In this document: piece after piece, positions 51,805 to 60,352 of the stretch
Position numbering within the stretch: the first letter of the stretch is position 1
Layout of the letters: every line of letters begins with the position of its first letter
Assembly: GCF_025369935.1 (NCBI RefSeq)
Contig: NZ_CP104467.1
Coordinates: 4,595,001-4,659,000 of the forward strand
Direction: 5' to 3'
Length of the DNA stretch: 64,000 bases
Source: Paenibacillus andongensis
Lineage (GTDB): Bacteria > Bacillota > Bacilli > Paenibacillales > NBRC-103111
Notes under the pieces: generated by a model
The model's database searches: none
What the model saw: only the letters and a program-made list of their open reading frames with translations
Told to the model about the DNA's origin: nothing
Translations under genes and position numbers: made by a program

Positions 51805-52935
51805 TTATGACAGATCGGACAACTTCACATACGGCATTCCTAGAGCCTCAGCCACCGCGGGATGCGTTACGCTTCCCTTGTACGTATTCACGCCTAATTG
51901 GAGTGCGTAATTAGCTTCTATTGCCTGTGTAAAACCTTTATTGGCAAGCTCCATGGCATAAGGTATCGTCACATTGGTTAACCCAAGCGTTGAAGTTCGC
52001 GGAACGGCACCAGGCATATTGGCAACCGCATAATGCAGCACACCATGCTTCTCATAAGTGGGATTGCTGTGAGTTGTCACACGGTCAATCGTTTCAATCG
52101 ATCCACCTTGGTCCACAGCAACATCCACAATGACAGCGCCTGGCTTCATGCTTTGAACCATAGCTTCCGTTACTAATCTTGGAGCTCTTGCGCCAGGAAT
52201 AAGAACAGCGCCAATTAATAAATCCGCCTTCTGTACAGCACTCGCAATATTATGTGGATTAGACATTAATGTTCGCAGTCTTCCCCCGAATATATCGTCC
52301 AGAGCTCTCATCCGATCCGCACTCCGTTCAATAATCACAACATTAGCTCCAAGTCCTAGCGCCATTTTGGCCGCGTTCGTTCCAACGATCCCTCCGCCCA
52401 AAATAATGACATCAGCTGGCGGCACACCTGGAACACCACCCAATAATATTCCGCGTCCCCCATAGAACTTTTCCAGAAAGTGGGCGCCGATCTGTACCGA
52501 CATCCGGCCAGCTACTTCACTCATCGGTGTCAAAAGCGGAAGTGAGCCATTCGGAAGTTGAATTGTTTCGTAGGCAATCCCTGTCACTTTCTTACTTAGC
52601 AAATGTTCTGCCAAGTCTCCTGCTGCTGCCAAATGCAAATATGTGAACAACATCTGGCCTTCTCGGAAATAACCATACTCTGCGGGTAGTGGTTCCTTGA
52701 CTTTCATTATCATATCGCTGGAGGCCCATACCTCAGCTGCATCCGCGACAATAACGGCACCTTCACGAGCATAGTCCTCATCCCCGAAGCCGCTGCCAAC
52801 TCCAGCTCCAGCTTCAACAAGCACTTGATGTCCTGCCATCAAGAGCATACCCGCTCCGCCAGGCGTTAACGCCACTCTGTTTTCATTGTTTTTGATTTCT
52901 TTTGGAACCCCAACTACAATAGGCTGCTGTGTCAT
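51805..52935 (-). CDS. ald: Alanine dehydrogenase
   Basis: NAD-dependent oxidative deamination of L-alanine to pyruvate, important in sporulation and germination with alanine. Motifs: [18 protein letters not shown], the catalytic Lys in [24 protein letters not shown], and the NAD-binding [18 protein letters not shown]. 376 residues from the ATG at 52935 (AGAAGG upstream). It is inserted between fur and yqzK relative to B. subtilis. Confidence 0.94.
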   Translation of the reverse strand: MTQQPIVVGVPKEIKNNENRVALTPGGAGMLLMAGHQVLVEAGAGVGSGFGDEDYAREGAVIVADAAEVWASSDMIMKVKEPLPAEYGYFREGQMLFTYLHLAAAGDLAEHLLSKKVTGIAYETIQLPNGSLPLLTPMSEVAGRMSVQIGAHFLEKFYGGRGILLGGVPGVPPADVIILGGGIVGTNAAKMALGLGANVVIIERSADRMRALDDIFGGRLRTLMSNPHNIASAVQKADLLIGAVLIPGARAPRLVTEAMVQSMKPGAVIVDVAVDQGGSIETIDRVTTHSNPTYEKHGVLHYAVANMPGAVPRTSTLGLTNVTIPYAMELANKGFTQAIEANYALQLGVNTYKGSVTHPAVAEALGMPYVKLSDLS

Positions 52936-53043
52936 AGTTGCTACCTTCTTCCTTAATATCACTAAACATAATGTGCCATGCTTCACTGCGAATTATGTGA
53001 GTAAACATCCGACTTTCTTATTAGTTAGTATATGAAAAGAACA

Positions 53044-53086
53044 CAAAAATGCCTGTATGCACAAGGTGATCATACAGGCATTTTCA
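53044..53086 (-). terminator. Rho-independent terminator after fur
   Basis: 12-bp stem AATGCCTGTATG/CATACAGGCATT, followed on the minus strand by TTTTTGTG. Confidence 0.85.
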
Positions 53087-53101
53087 TTGTATAAACAGTT
53101 T

Positions 53102-53587
53102 CTATTCGGAAACTGTTATTTTAGATTTGTCCAATGAGTCCGGTTTTCCTCGATCGTTACAGCGATAGCAAATACCTTGAAAATCAAGTCGATGATCTAG
53201 CACTTGAAAATGAAAATCTTGCTCTAACCGTTCTTCCAAAGGTCCGAGCCAATCTTCCATAATTTCATCCACGGACCCGCATTGTACGCAGATTAAGTGA
53301 TGGTGATGATGACGTGTACTGTCGTCACGTAAATCGTAACGAGCGACACCGTCGCCAAAATTCATTTTCTCCAAGACATGCAGCTCACTCAGCAGCTCTA
53401 GAGTCCGGTACACTGTCGCCAGTCCGATCTCTGGGGCCTTGTCCTTCACAAGCATAAACACATCTTCAGCACTTAAATGATCTTGTTCATTCTCTAAAAG
53501 TACGCGTACTGTCGCTTCCCGTTGAGGGGTTAGTTTGTACCCTTGGGATTGCAATTGCTGCTTAATCTTCTCGATCCTTGCTTCCAT
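53102..53587 (-). CDS. fur: Ferric uptake regulator family repressor
   Basis: Winged-helix metalloregulator. The DNA-binding helix is in LTPQREATVRVLLENE and GLATVYRTLELL; the metal-binding HHHHHLICVQCG follows near residue 85, with CxxC pairs (CVQC, CYRC) for structural zinc. 161 residues from the ATG at 53587 after GGGGGAGG. Fur rather than PerR or Zur is favoured by the position next to yqzK and xerD, which is conserved for fur; sequence alone does not exclude the others. Confidence 0.88.
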   Translation of the reverse strand: MEARIEKIKQQLQSQGYKLTPQREATVRVLLENEQDHLSAEDVFMLVKDKAPEIGLATVYRTLELLSELHVLEKMNFGDGVARYDLRDDSTRHHHHHLICVQCGSVDEIMEDWLGPLEERLEQDFHFQVLDHRLDFQGICYRCNDRGKPDSLDKSKITVSE

Positions 53588-53692
53588 ATGCCTCCCCCTC
53601 AGAAAGGTGGGCATCCAAGCCCAGTTTTAGCCACTCTTTTTATTATAGGGGGAGCTGACGGACAAAGTCAAACAGAAACATAAGCGAATCTG

Positions 53693-54334
53693 TTATCCAT
53701 AAAGGCCAACAAGCATAGGCGTTACCCATTTCATCATCATTTGGGACATATATCCTTCCCAAAGCGCTGCTCCAAGAAGGAACACCCCCATCAGGAGTGT
53801 TATCGTTGTATAGCGCATAAAGGGCTGATATATGTTTCCATTACGGCTCATAAAGCGATTTTTGATCATATAGATCGAGAACGCCATCGCAGCTACACTG
53901 CAGAATAGGATAGCCGGTATCACAATCAGATTCTGGGGCGCAACGGATACAAGTGCAAATAACATGCCCTTCCATGACATTTGGCCGACCAGATACCCAA
54001 CCGTAAACCCAATTAGCACACCTTTAAGAAAGTCCAAGACGAGAATCAATGGCAGCCCGACAATCGACAAACCAAAAAGCCATATTAACAAAATCCACTT
54101 CATATGCATGCCAAAAGCTTGAACGAACGATTGTCTGTTGTCAAACTCGGCGCCTTCATTAATTTCATGAAAAAAACTGCCCAAATGACGAGTCATTTCT
54201 TGCTTTTGTTCCAAAGAAAGTGCATTCACCATCACGGCGCCGAACACGACCCCAATGATGAAAAGTACGGAGACGAATATAAATAGCGGCAAATTATCTT
54301 TCATATATTGTTTCATCGTTAGATTCCTATTCAT
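53693..54334 (-). CDS. spoIIM: Stage II sporulation protein M
   Basis: Membrane component of the SpoIIDMP machine that thins septal peptidoglycan and drives engulfment. Five hydrophobic helices; typical GVVFGAVMVNALSLEQK near the N-terminus and the central LIWLFGLSIVGLPLILVLDF. 213 residues, ATG at 54334 after AAGGAG. Upstream of fur as in B. subtilis. Confidence 0.93.
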   Translation of the reverse strand: MNRNLTMKQYMKDNLPLFIFVSVLFIIGVVFGAVMVNALSLEQKQEMTRHLGSFFHEINEGAEFDNRQSFVQAFGMHMKWILLIWLFGLSIVGLPLILVLDFLKGVLIGFTVGYLVGQMSWKGMLFALVSVAPQNLIVIPAILFCSVAAMAFSIYMIKNRFMSRNGNIYQPFMRYTTITLLMGVFLLGAALWEGYMSQMMMKWVTPMLVGLYG

Positions 54335-54395
54335 CTCGCTGCTCCTTCCTTGTGTCAACCTCTACAAAGACAAGCTTATGAGCGAGTGCTGGAAA

Positions 54396-55574
54396 CTATG
54401 AACGATTTTTAACTTTGCCGTACCTACCCCCGCCGCCAACCTCAAGCTGTAAAGTGCCTTCTCGCGCTTTTACAATATAAGCAGCAATTTCTTCACCAAC
54501 TTCACTTGCAAGCTCCTCCGGGGTCGTTCGATGCAGGACATTCATTTCCGTTCCGAAGCGGTGAAGCAGCTGATCAAGCTTCTTAGGCCCTAAACCAGGG
54601 ATAAATTCTAATGGAACTTGAAAATGATACGGAGGTCGATAAGGCGGGAGGTAAGCCATTTCACGGTCTGCTAAGTTCATAATCCGATCCATGACTCCTC
54701 TGATGATTTTATTACTGCCACAGTCGGCACAGCGCTCAGCGGTCGTTTCACTTTCATCCAGAACAGATTCGCATAAGCTGCAATAGGTTCGGTGGTATTT
54801 ACCAAGTCGTGGATTAAGGCCGTAGTTCGCTAGTATACCGCGTTCATCTTGACGATGCAGCGCTTTGACGAGTTCCTCATAAGTAGGGGCAGCCAGCTTC
54901 ATTTCGTTGTATTCACGTCCGATTTTACTAAGAGAGTGAGCATCTGAGTTCGTAACGAACGTGAATGGATCGAGCTCCGAAATTAATCCAGCCATATCGG
55001 AATCAGCACTTAAACCAAGCTCAACAGCTGAGATGCCCTTAACATCAAGAAGGTGCTCCATCTTAGAAGTCGCGCTTCCGTACACACTCTTGTGCGGAGT
55101 GAAAATATGCGCGGGTATAAGGATGCCGCCCCTGCCGAGTACTTCTTCTTGAACTACGCGAGCAGGTGCATAAATGCGTTGAGAGCTTAGCTCCACATTT
55201 TTCATGTGACCCTTCATCCATTGCGTGAATCCCTGCATCAACGCAAGATTTGGCATATAAGCAAGCAAATGGGCCGGGCCCATGCCTGGGTCGCGCACTT
55301 CTATTTCACTGCCCAGTATAACCGTTGTGTCCTGATACCGGATGCCGCCGCCTTCCAGCTCCACCATCTCACCACGATCCAAGTACGTCATGATGTCATC
55401 CTGTACGGAAGGCGAGTGACAGTCGATAATCCCTATGATCTCCATTCCTTTTCTGACGGCAGCTTCCTGCGCAATATTGAAGAAAGTCAGGTCATTCGCA
55501 GCGCTGATCTTCACCGCTTGTCCATTCTCTGATCGACCTATGTGAATATGGAGATCAACATAATAAGCATTCAT
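54396..55574 (-). CDS. Endonuclease Q-like PHP-domain protein
   Basis: Homologue of EndoQ, a DNA repair endonuclease that cuts beside deaminated bases. PHP metal motifs: DLHIHIG (residues 7-13), IIDCHSP, HIFTPHKS and TNSDAHS. A zinc-finger module (CSLCES/CADCGS, about 265-290) and a C-terminal helix-hairpin-helix segment (FIPGLGPKKLDQLLHRF) complete the EndoQ layout. 392 residues. It abuts nudF directly, with its start one base from the nudF stop. Confidence 0.85.
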   Translation of the reverse strand: MNAYYVDLHIHIGRSENGQAVKISAANDLTFFNIAQEAAVRKGMEIIGIIDCHSPSVQDDIMTYLDRGEMVELEGGGIRYQDTTVILGSEIEVRDPGMGPAHLLAYMPNLALMQGFTQWMKGHMKNVELSSQRIYAPARVVQEEVLGRGGILIPAHIFTPHKSVYGSATSKMEHLLDVKGISAVELGLSADSDMAGLISELDPFTFVTNSDAHSLSKIGREYNEMKLAAPTYEELVKALHRQDERGILANYGLNPRLGKYHRTYCSLCESVLDESETTAERCADCGSNKIIRGVMDRIMNLADREMAYLPPYRPPYHFQVPLEFIPGLGPKKLDQLLHRFGTEMNVLHRTTPEELASEVGEEIAAYIVKAREGTLQLEVGGGGRYGKVKNRS

Positions 55575-56129
55575 TTAGATTTGTCCCGTCAAAAGGTACA
55601 GCTGCCAGGCGTAAACAGCCATAATCGTCTTCGCATCACTAATTCGCCCTTCACGTATGTACTGCTGAGCTTGTTCCAAAGTGATCGCTTCGCATTCAAG
55701 GAACTCATCCTCATCCGGATTGGCATCGCCCTTCACCAAATCTTCTGCGATATAAAGATGAATGATTTCATCCGCGAAACCTGGTGATGTATAGAAGGAA
55801 CTGACCAACCTGATATTTTCCGTGCGAAAGCCTGTTTCTTCCTCTAATTCGCGTAAAGCTGCCTTAAGCGGCTCTTCACCTGCATCCAGTTTGCCTGCCG
55901 GGATCTCGACCTGACTTTTCTCAAGCGGTTTTCGATATTGTTCCACAACGATCATTTTATGCCCTAGCAGAGGAATCACAGCCACAGCGCCAGGGTGCTT
56001 TACGATTTCACGTGTTGCGGATTCCCCATTTGGGAGTAGGACATGATCCACCTGAAGTGAAATGATTTTACCTTTGAAAATAGGTTCGGACTTGATAGTT
56101 ATTTCTTCGAATTTTTTGTGTAATGTCAT
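55575..56129 (-). CDS. nudF: ADP-ribose pyrophosphatase
   Basis: Nudix hydrolase cleaving ADP-ribose to AMP and ribose 5-phosphate. The Nudix box is GKLDAGEEPLKAALRELEEETGF, split here as GEEPLKAALRELEEE with the metal-binding Glu residues; an upstream EQYRKPLEKSQVEIPAG is typical of ADP-ribose pyrophosphatases. 184 residues, ATG at 56129 after GAGGTG. Part of a nudF-endoQ unit. Confidence 0.93.
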   Translation of the reverse strand: MTLHKKFEEITIKSEPIFKGKIISLQVDHVLLPNGESATREIVKHPGAVAVIPLLGHKMIVVEQYRKPLEKSQVEIPAGKLDAGEEPLKAALRELEEETGFRTENIRLVSSFYTSPGFADEIIHLYIAEDLVKGDANPDEDEFLECEAITLEQAQQYIREGRISDAKTIMAVYAWQLYLLTGQI

Positions 56130-56225
56130 ACGAACACCTCATCTTTGCTAAAGTTGGTCTAACTTGTCCCATTCACGCATATCGTTCATTATATCAAAAT
56201 TTCACCTGAAAAGAGGAAAATGGAT

Positions 56226-56426
56226 ATGAAGAGCTATGTAACCGACCGTCAAATTCGACTTGTAGGAAAGGCTTGGGAAATCAAACGTCAATTGCAGCTC
56301 ATGCTGCAGCAAGGTGGACATACAATTACCTTAGTCGATTATGTAACTGGCTTGCACAATCCGCAGCGGCACAAATCGCTTGGAAATAAGCCGGGTCCTG
56401 CGATAATCCCCTTCCCATCGAGGTAA
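56226..56426 (+). CDS. mciZ: MciZ-like inhibitor of Z-ring formation, C-terminally extended
   Basis: Small protein with LVGKAWEIKRQLQ (about residues 12-24), closely like the core LVGKAWEIRAKL of B. subtilis MciZ, the mother-cell peptide that blocks FtsZ assembly during sporulation. B. subtilis MciZ is 40 residues; this one is 66, with an extra Pro-rich tail. The ATG at 56226 is nine bases after AGAGG. Its last 101 bases are antisense to the 3' end of the DUF3866 gene. Located beside nudF. Confidence 0.75.
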   Translation: MKSYVTDRQIRLVGKAWEIKRQLQLMLQQGGHTITLVDYVTGLHNPQRHKSLGNKPGPAIIPFPSR

Positions 56427-57438
56427 TGGGCTGTGGATACAGGGAAAAAGCTTCGGCGATTTCCGCAATCGATGGGCTCGGCATGGCTTCAATTCGATGC
56501 AGCTGTAGATTCTGTGCTTGCTTCTGAATAACGGCACTTTCTTTCGCCTCTAAAAGTGGGAGAGGCACTACAGCCGGACATCTCGCTGCCAGCTGCAGCG
56601 CTGTAAGCGTATGATGACTAATGCCCTGATGCCGAGACCTTGGATCAGCGAAGGAAATTCTCGGAATGACCACTGGAATCCCTCCAAGAGCATATACCGC
56701 ATTTACAAGTTCACCAACCTCAAGACCCGAAAAACCGTATCGGCTATTCGTTCCCACAATGCCTGGCCCCATGGTTACAAGACTGATATCTGCATTGACA
56801 ACATGCTTCGCTGCAACTAATGCGCTAAATTTATTAACCGCTTCTACCTTACCCCCGTAGGCTTGACCATAAGTAATGGTTGTTTTAAGCCATTCCATCC
56901 CCTCAAGTATGGCCACATGCTCACTCAAGGCAAGTGGAAGAGCCCCCCCATCTGTCATGATATAGGCGACCTCCAATGCTCGATCAGATGTTTTGTTCTG
57001 TTGATGTCGATATCGGAGCCAACACATCACTACAGGCAGCATACTGTGCAGTTCGCCCAGCAAAACCGGCATTCCCTCCACATTCATCTCACCTTGAAAC
57101 GAAGAATGAAACGAGCTGGCTGGTTCTTCAATAGAAAGCACACTTCGCTGCATTGGGGTATATTTGAGCTTCATGATGTGTCCATTTGTGGATGTAGTCG
57201 AATGGTTATCGAATCCTCGGTCACGAATGGATAGTACGATATGAAATCCCCCTGAACCTAACATCAGCTTCACGGCTGTTACATTTAAGTCAACCACGTC
57301 CCCTGGATTTAACAAAGGTAATGTATCGGTGTAGTGTACAGCGTGCTCAAGCTCACCGGTCCGCATCCATACGGTGACAATCTGTAGTCCCTCCCTGACC
57401 GAAATAATATCCGCAACCGTACCCTCATCCCGCATCAT
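56326..57438 (-). CDS. DUF3866 family protein
   Basis: 370 residues of a family of unknown function. Family-like features: GTVADIISVREGLQ near the N-terminus, PGDVVDLNVTAVKLMLGSGGFHIV, MGPGIVGTNSRYGFSGLEVGE and RISFADPRSRHQGISHHT. The start is uncertain: ATG at 57438, or the TTG just before it, follows GGAAGGGG; an ATG at 57480 has no SD. The 3' end overlaps mciZ tail to tail. Confidence 0.78.
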   Translation of the reverse strand: MMRDEGTVADIISVREGLQIVTVWMRTGELEHAVHYTDTLPLLNPGDVVDLNVTAVKLMLGSGGFHIVLSIRDRGFDNHSTTSTNGHIMKLKYTPMQRSVLSIEEPASSFHSSFQGEMNVEGMPVLLGELHSMLPVVMCWLRYRHQQNKTSDRALEVAYIMTDGGALPLALSEHVAILEGMEWLKTTITYGQAYGGKVEAVNKFSALVAAKHVVNADISLVTMGPGIVGTNSRYGFSGLEVGELVNAVYALGGIPVVIPRISFADPRSRHQGISHHTLTALQLAARCPAVVPLPLLEAKESAVIQKQAQNLQLHRIEAMPSPSIAEIAEAFSLYPQPITSMGRGLSQDPAYFQAICAAADCASQLHNRLR

Positions 57439-57524
57439 CAAGCCAGTTTCCCCTTCCTGGACGTGTCTTACTCGAAGCATATGAGGAAAAAGTCAATTTT
57501 ACCCCATTTTATCGAGTAAATGAA

Positions 57525-57572
57525 CAAAAAAAACCGATCAGCATGCCATGAGATTGGCAGACTAATCGGTTC
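57525..57572 (-). terminator. Rho-independent terminator after the peptidase gene
   Basis: AACCGAT/ATCGGTT with inner AG/CT and TGCC/GGCA pairs, then eight T residues on the minus strand. Confidence 0.8.
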
Positions 57573-57587
57573 GCAGACAATAGATGA

Positions 57588-58718
57588 TTAAACTTTCGCA
57601 GCTTCCTTCACGAGAGCTACGACTAATTCAGCCGTTTTGACTAAATCACTGATGGCAATATGTTCTTTCGTAGTATGAATTTCATGGTATCCAACCGCGA
57701 GATTAACCGTTGGTATGCCCATTCCGTTAAAGATATTCGCATCACTGCCGCCACCGGAGTGGAAAGTTCGAGCTGTCAATCCAAGTGTTGAGAGTGCTCT
57801 AGAAGTCAATTGAACAATCGGAGCAGAGTCTTCATGCATATAGGAAGCATACACAATATCCGCATTAAACTCGCAAGTGGTGCCAGCATCAGCTGCAGCT
57901 GATTCACAAGCCTCTTTCATCGCGGCGATTTGCGCTTCCAGCTTGTGCTGAACAATGCTGCGAGCTTCCGCTTCCATCTTCACTTTATCGCATACCACGT
58001 TCAAGGGACCTACGCCTGAGAAACTGCCGATATTCGCTGTAGTTTCGCTATCAATTCGACCAAGCGACATACGCGAAACCGCTTTGCTTGCTACTTGGAT
58101 GGCACTGATGCCATCTTCTGGATTAACGCCGGCATGAGCTGACTTTCCGTGGAATACAATTTCTATTTCAGCACGGCCAGGCGCTGCTGTCGCGATATCG
58201 CCAATGGCGCCGTTCGAATCAAGTGCGAAGCCGAACTCAGCTTCCATAACACTGCGATCCATGGCACGAGCGCCTTTCAGACCGCTCTCTTCCCCTGCCG
58301 TTATCACGAATTGAATGCGGCCATGTGGGATGTTTTGCTCTTTTAACACTTGTATGCCTTCGATCATCGCCGCGATACCCGCTTTGTCATCGCTGCCAAG
58401 GATCGTCGTTCCGTCGCTGCGGATATAGCCATCATCGCCAATTTGCGGCTTGATACCTTTCCCAGGAGCTACCGTGTCCATATGAGAAGTGAAGAAAATA
58501 GCCGGAATAGCTGCGTTGCTGTCGGTTGCTTCAAGTGTACAGATCAAATTACCTGATCCGTGGCCGCTTTTCGCCATCGAATTATCTTCCATGACATGCA
58601 GCCCTAAACGTCCGAACTTTTCTTTAAGAACGACACAAATCTCTTGCTCAAATCGGGTCTCGCTGTCTACTTGCACTAAGGAGATGAACTCTTCCACCAA
58701 ACGATTTTGCTGAATCAT
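57588..58718 (-). CDS. PepT-like M20 metallopeptidase (YqjE type)
   Basis: Di-zinc exopeptidase of the M20 family resembling tripeptidase T. Metal ligands and catalytic residues: TSHMDTV (His/Asp), LGSDDKAGIA (bridging Asp), TAGEESGLKGA (catalytic Glu pair), FALDSNG, and the dimer-domain FHGKSAHAG. 376 residues; ATG at 58718 after GGAGG. Similar to B. subtilis YqjE, which is also near the bkd region. Confidence 0.88.
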   Translation of the reverse strand: MIQQNRLVEEFISLVQVDSETRFEQEICVVLKEKFGRLGLHVMEDNSMAKSGHGSGNLICTLEATDSNAAIPAIFFTSHMDTVAPGKGIKPQIGDDGYIRSDGTTILGSDDKAGIAAMIEGIQVLKEQNIPHGRIQFVITAGEESGLKGARAMDRSVMEAEFGFALDSNGAIGDIATAAPGRAEIEIVFHGKSAHAGVNPEDGISAIQVASKAVSRMSLGRIDSETTANIGSFSGVGPLNVVCDKVKMEAEARSIVQHKLEAQIAAMKEACESAAADAGTTCEFNADIVYASYMHEDSAPIVQLTSRALSTLGLTARTFHSGGGSDANIFNGMGIPTVNLAVGYHEIHTTKEHIAISDLVKTAELVVALVKEAAKV

Positions 58719-58793
58719 GTACTTTCCTCCGATACACACTATGGGTTACAATAAAAACGTACAAGCTTTTCACGAAAAAGGAGTGAGTCTTCA

Positions 58794-58898
58794 TTGTTAC
58801 AGAATAAGCGTTGGTTTAAAATCGTGATTTACGTTATGCTGCTCACGATGCTGCTATCAAGCATATTGTTTACTGCGGGTTTATTTTTTAAAGCATAG
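58794..58898 (+). CDS. prli42: Stressosome-associated miniprotein Prli42
   Basis: 34-residue membrane miniprotein: basic N-terminus (NKRWFK) then KIVIYVMLLTML and one hydrophobic helix to the end. This matches Prli42, the conserved Firmicutes miniprotein reported in Listeria to tether the stressosome at the membrane. The start is TTG at 58794 with AAAGGAGTGAG about nine bases upstream. Its TAG ends one base from the convergent bkdB stop. Confidence 0.78.
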   Translation: MLQNKRWFKIVIYVMLLTMLLSSILFTAGLFFKA

Positions 58899-58899
58899 C

Positions 58900-60255
58900 T
58901 TAATAAATCTTTGTATCCGCGTTATAACTTTCTAAATTTTCTTTCACTCTCTGCAGGAACCTACCACAGATGACTCCGTCAAGAATGCGGTGATCCAGTG
59001 AGAGACAAAGGTTAACCATTGATCGAACCGCAATCATATCTTGAATAACGACAGGCTTCTTCACAATCGATTCGAAGGTCACAATAGCTGCTTGCGGGTA
59101 GTTGATGATCGGATAAGACAGAATCGAACCGAAGGAGCCTGTATTATTTACAGTAAATGTCCCGCCAACCATATCATTCAGTGATAATTTCCCCGCACGT
59201 GTTTTCTTCGTCAATTCATCGATTTCTCTGGCCAGTCCGGCGATATTTTTTTGATCCGCTTTTTTGATGACCGGCGTCAAGACCGAATCTTCCGTTCCTA
59301 CGGACAACGAAATGTTAATATCGCGTTTCACAATGATTTTATCGACGGCCCAGACGGAGTTGATGATCGGGTAATCCTTAATGGCATTGACGACCGCTTT
59401 CAGCATGAATGCCAAATACGTTAAGTTAATGCCTTCTCGACGCATAAACTCGTCTTTTACTTTATTCCGCAGAACAACAAGGTTCGTTACATCAACCTCA
59501 ATCATTGTCCAAGCATGTGGAATTTCTGTTACACTCTGGCGCATTTTTGAAGCAATGGCATTGCGCATTGGCGTAACGTCAATGAAATGCTCATTGCGAG
59601 AGTCTAATGAATGTCCTTCTGCTTCAATCAGCGGCGTTTGCGGACTGGCGGATAAATGAATGCCGGTGCTGCGAACAGGCTGGTGAGCCTGTTGCGGATC
59701 CACAGGTGAAGCAGTTTGTGGAGCCACCGGAGCTGCCGGTTGATTCGTTTGTACAGCGGCAGGAGCTGCATTCGCTCCACCCGAAGCGATGAATTGCTCA
59801 ACGTCCTTACGGGTAATCCTTCCGCCAAGCCCCGTTCCTGCTACACGTGACAAATCTACGCGATTGTCTTGTGCAAGCCGCTGTACAGCTGGTGAATAAC
59901 GACCGCGCATGCTTTGGTCAGAGTCTTCCTCCAGCGCGGCTCCGGCATGATTAGCAGCTGCAGCTCCTGCGGTTGATGCTCCGTTCGATATAGCTGAGCC
60001 CGGCTCTTCAATCAAACAAATAGCTTCGCCAACAGCAGCTGTTTCGCCATCGCCGACAATAATTTTTACGAGTGTGCCTTCAATTGGTGAAGGCATTTCC
60101 GTATTCACTTTCTCTGTGAAAAGCTCACAAAGGACATCATATTGTTCGATATAATCGCCAGGCTGCTTGAGCCATTTGCCTATTGTAGCCGAAACGAGGC
60201 TCTCCGCTAGATGCGGGACCGTTACCTCGGTTAGTCGGCTGTTGGTTTGGTTCAT
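58900..60255 (-). CDS. bkdB: Branched-chain 2-oxoacid dehydrogenase E2 (dihydrolipoamide acyltransferase)
   Basis: Core of the branched-chain 2-oxoacid dehydrogenase complex, making acyl-CoA primers for branched fatty acids. The lipoyl domain (about 10-85) has the lipoylated Lys in FTEKVNTEMPS. A peripheral subunit-binding domain (about 120-158: SPAVQRLAQDNRVDL, GRITRKDVE) follows after an Ala-rich linker, then a Pro/Gln/Ala linker, and the catalytic domain ends with LSLDHRILDG (His and Asp). ATG at 60255 after AGGAGG; 451 residues. Confidence 0.93.
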   Translation of the reverse strand: MNQTNSRLTEVTVPHLAESLVSATIGKWLKQPGDYIEQYDVLCELFTEKVNTEMPSPIEGTLVKIIVGDGETAAVGEAICLIEEPGSAISNGASTAGAAAANHAGAALEEDSDQSMRGRYSPAVQRLAQDNRVDLSRVAGTGLGGRITRKDVEQFIASGGANAAPAAVQTNQPAAPVAPQTASPVDPQQAHQPVRSTGIHLSASPQTPLIEAEGHSLDSRNEHFIDVTPMRNAIASKMRQSVTEIPHAWTMIEVDVTNLVVLRNKVKDEFMRREGINLTYLAFMLKAVVNAIKDYPIINSVWAVDKIIVKRDINISLSVGTEDSVLTPVIKKADQKNIAGLAREIDELTKKTRAGKLSLNDMVGGTFTVNNTGSFGSILSYPIINYPQAAIVTFESIVKKPVVIQDMIAVRSMVNLCLSLDHRILDGVICGRFLQRVKENLESYNADTKIY

Positions 60256-60268
60256 AGGTGTACCTCCT

Positions 60269-60313
60269 AAAAGTTTCCGCAAGAAAACTGGCATCGTAAG
60301 CATACGCTTATTG
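60269..60313 (-). repeat. Palindromic repeat family 2 copy upstream of bkdB
   Basis: AGTTTCCGCAAGAAAACTGG with decayed arms, then CATCGTAAGCATACGCTTA. It abuts the bkdB Shine-Dalgarno (on the plus strand CCTCCTAAAAG). Confidence 0.7.
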
Positions 60314-60352
60314 TTCAGGAAATGATCAATGAAAGGAATTTAGATTTGTATA

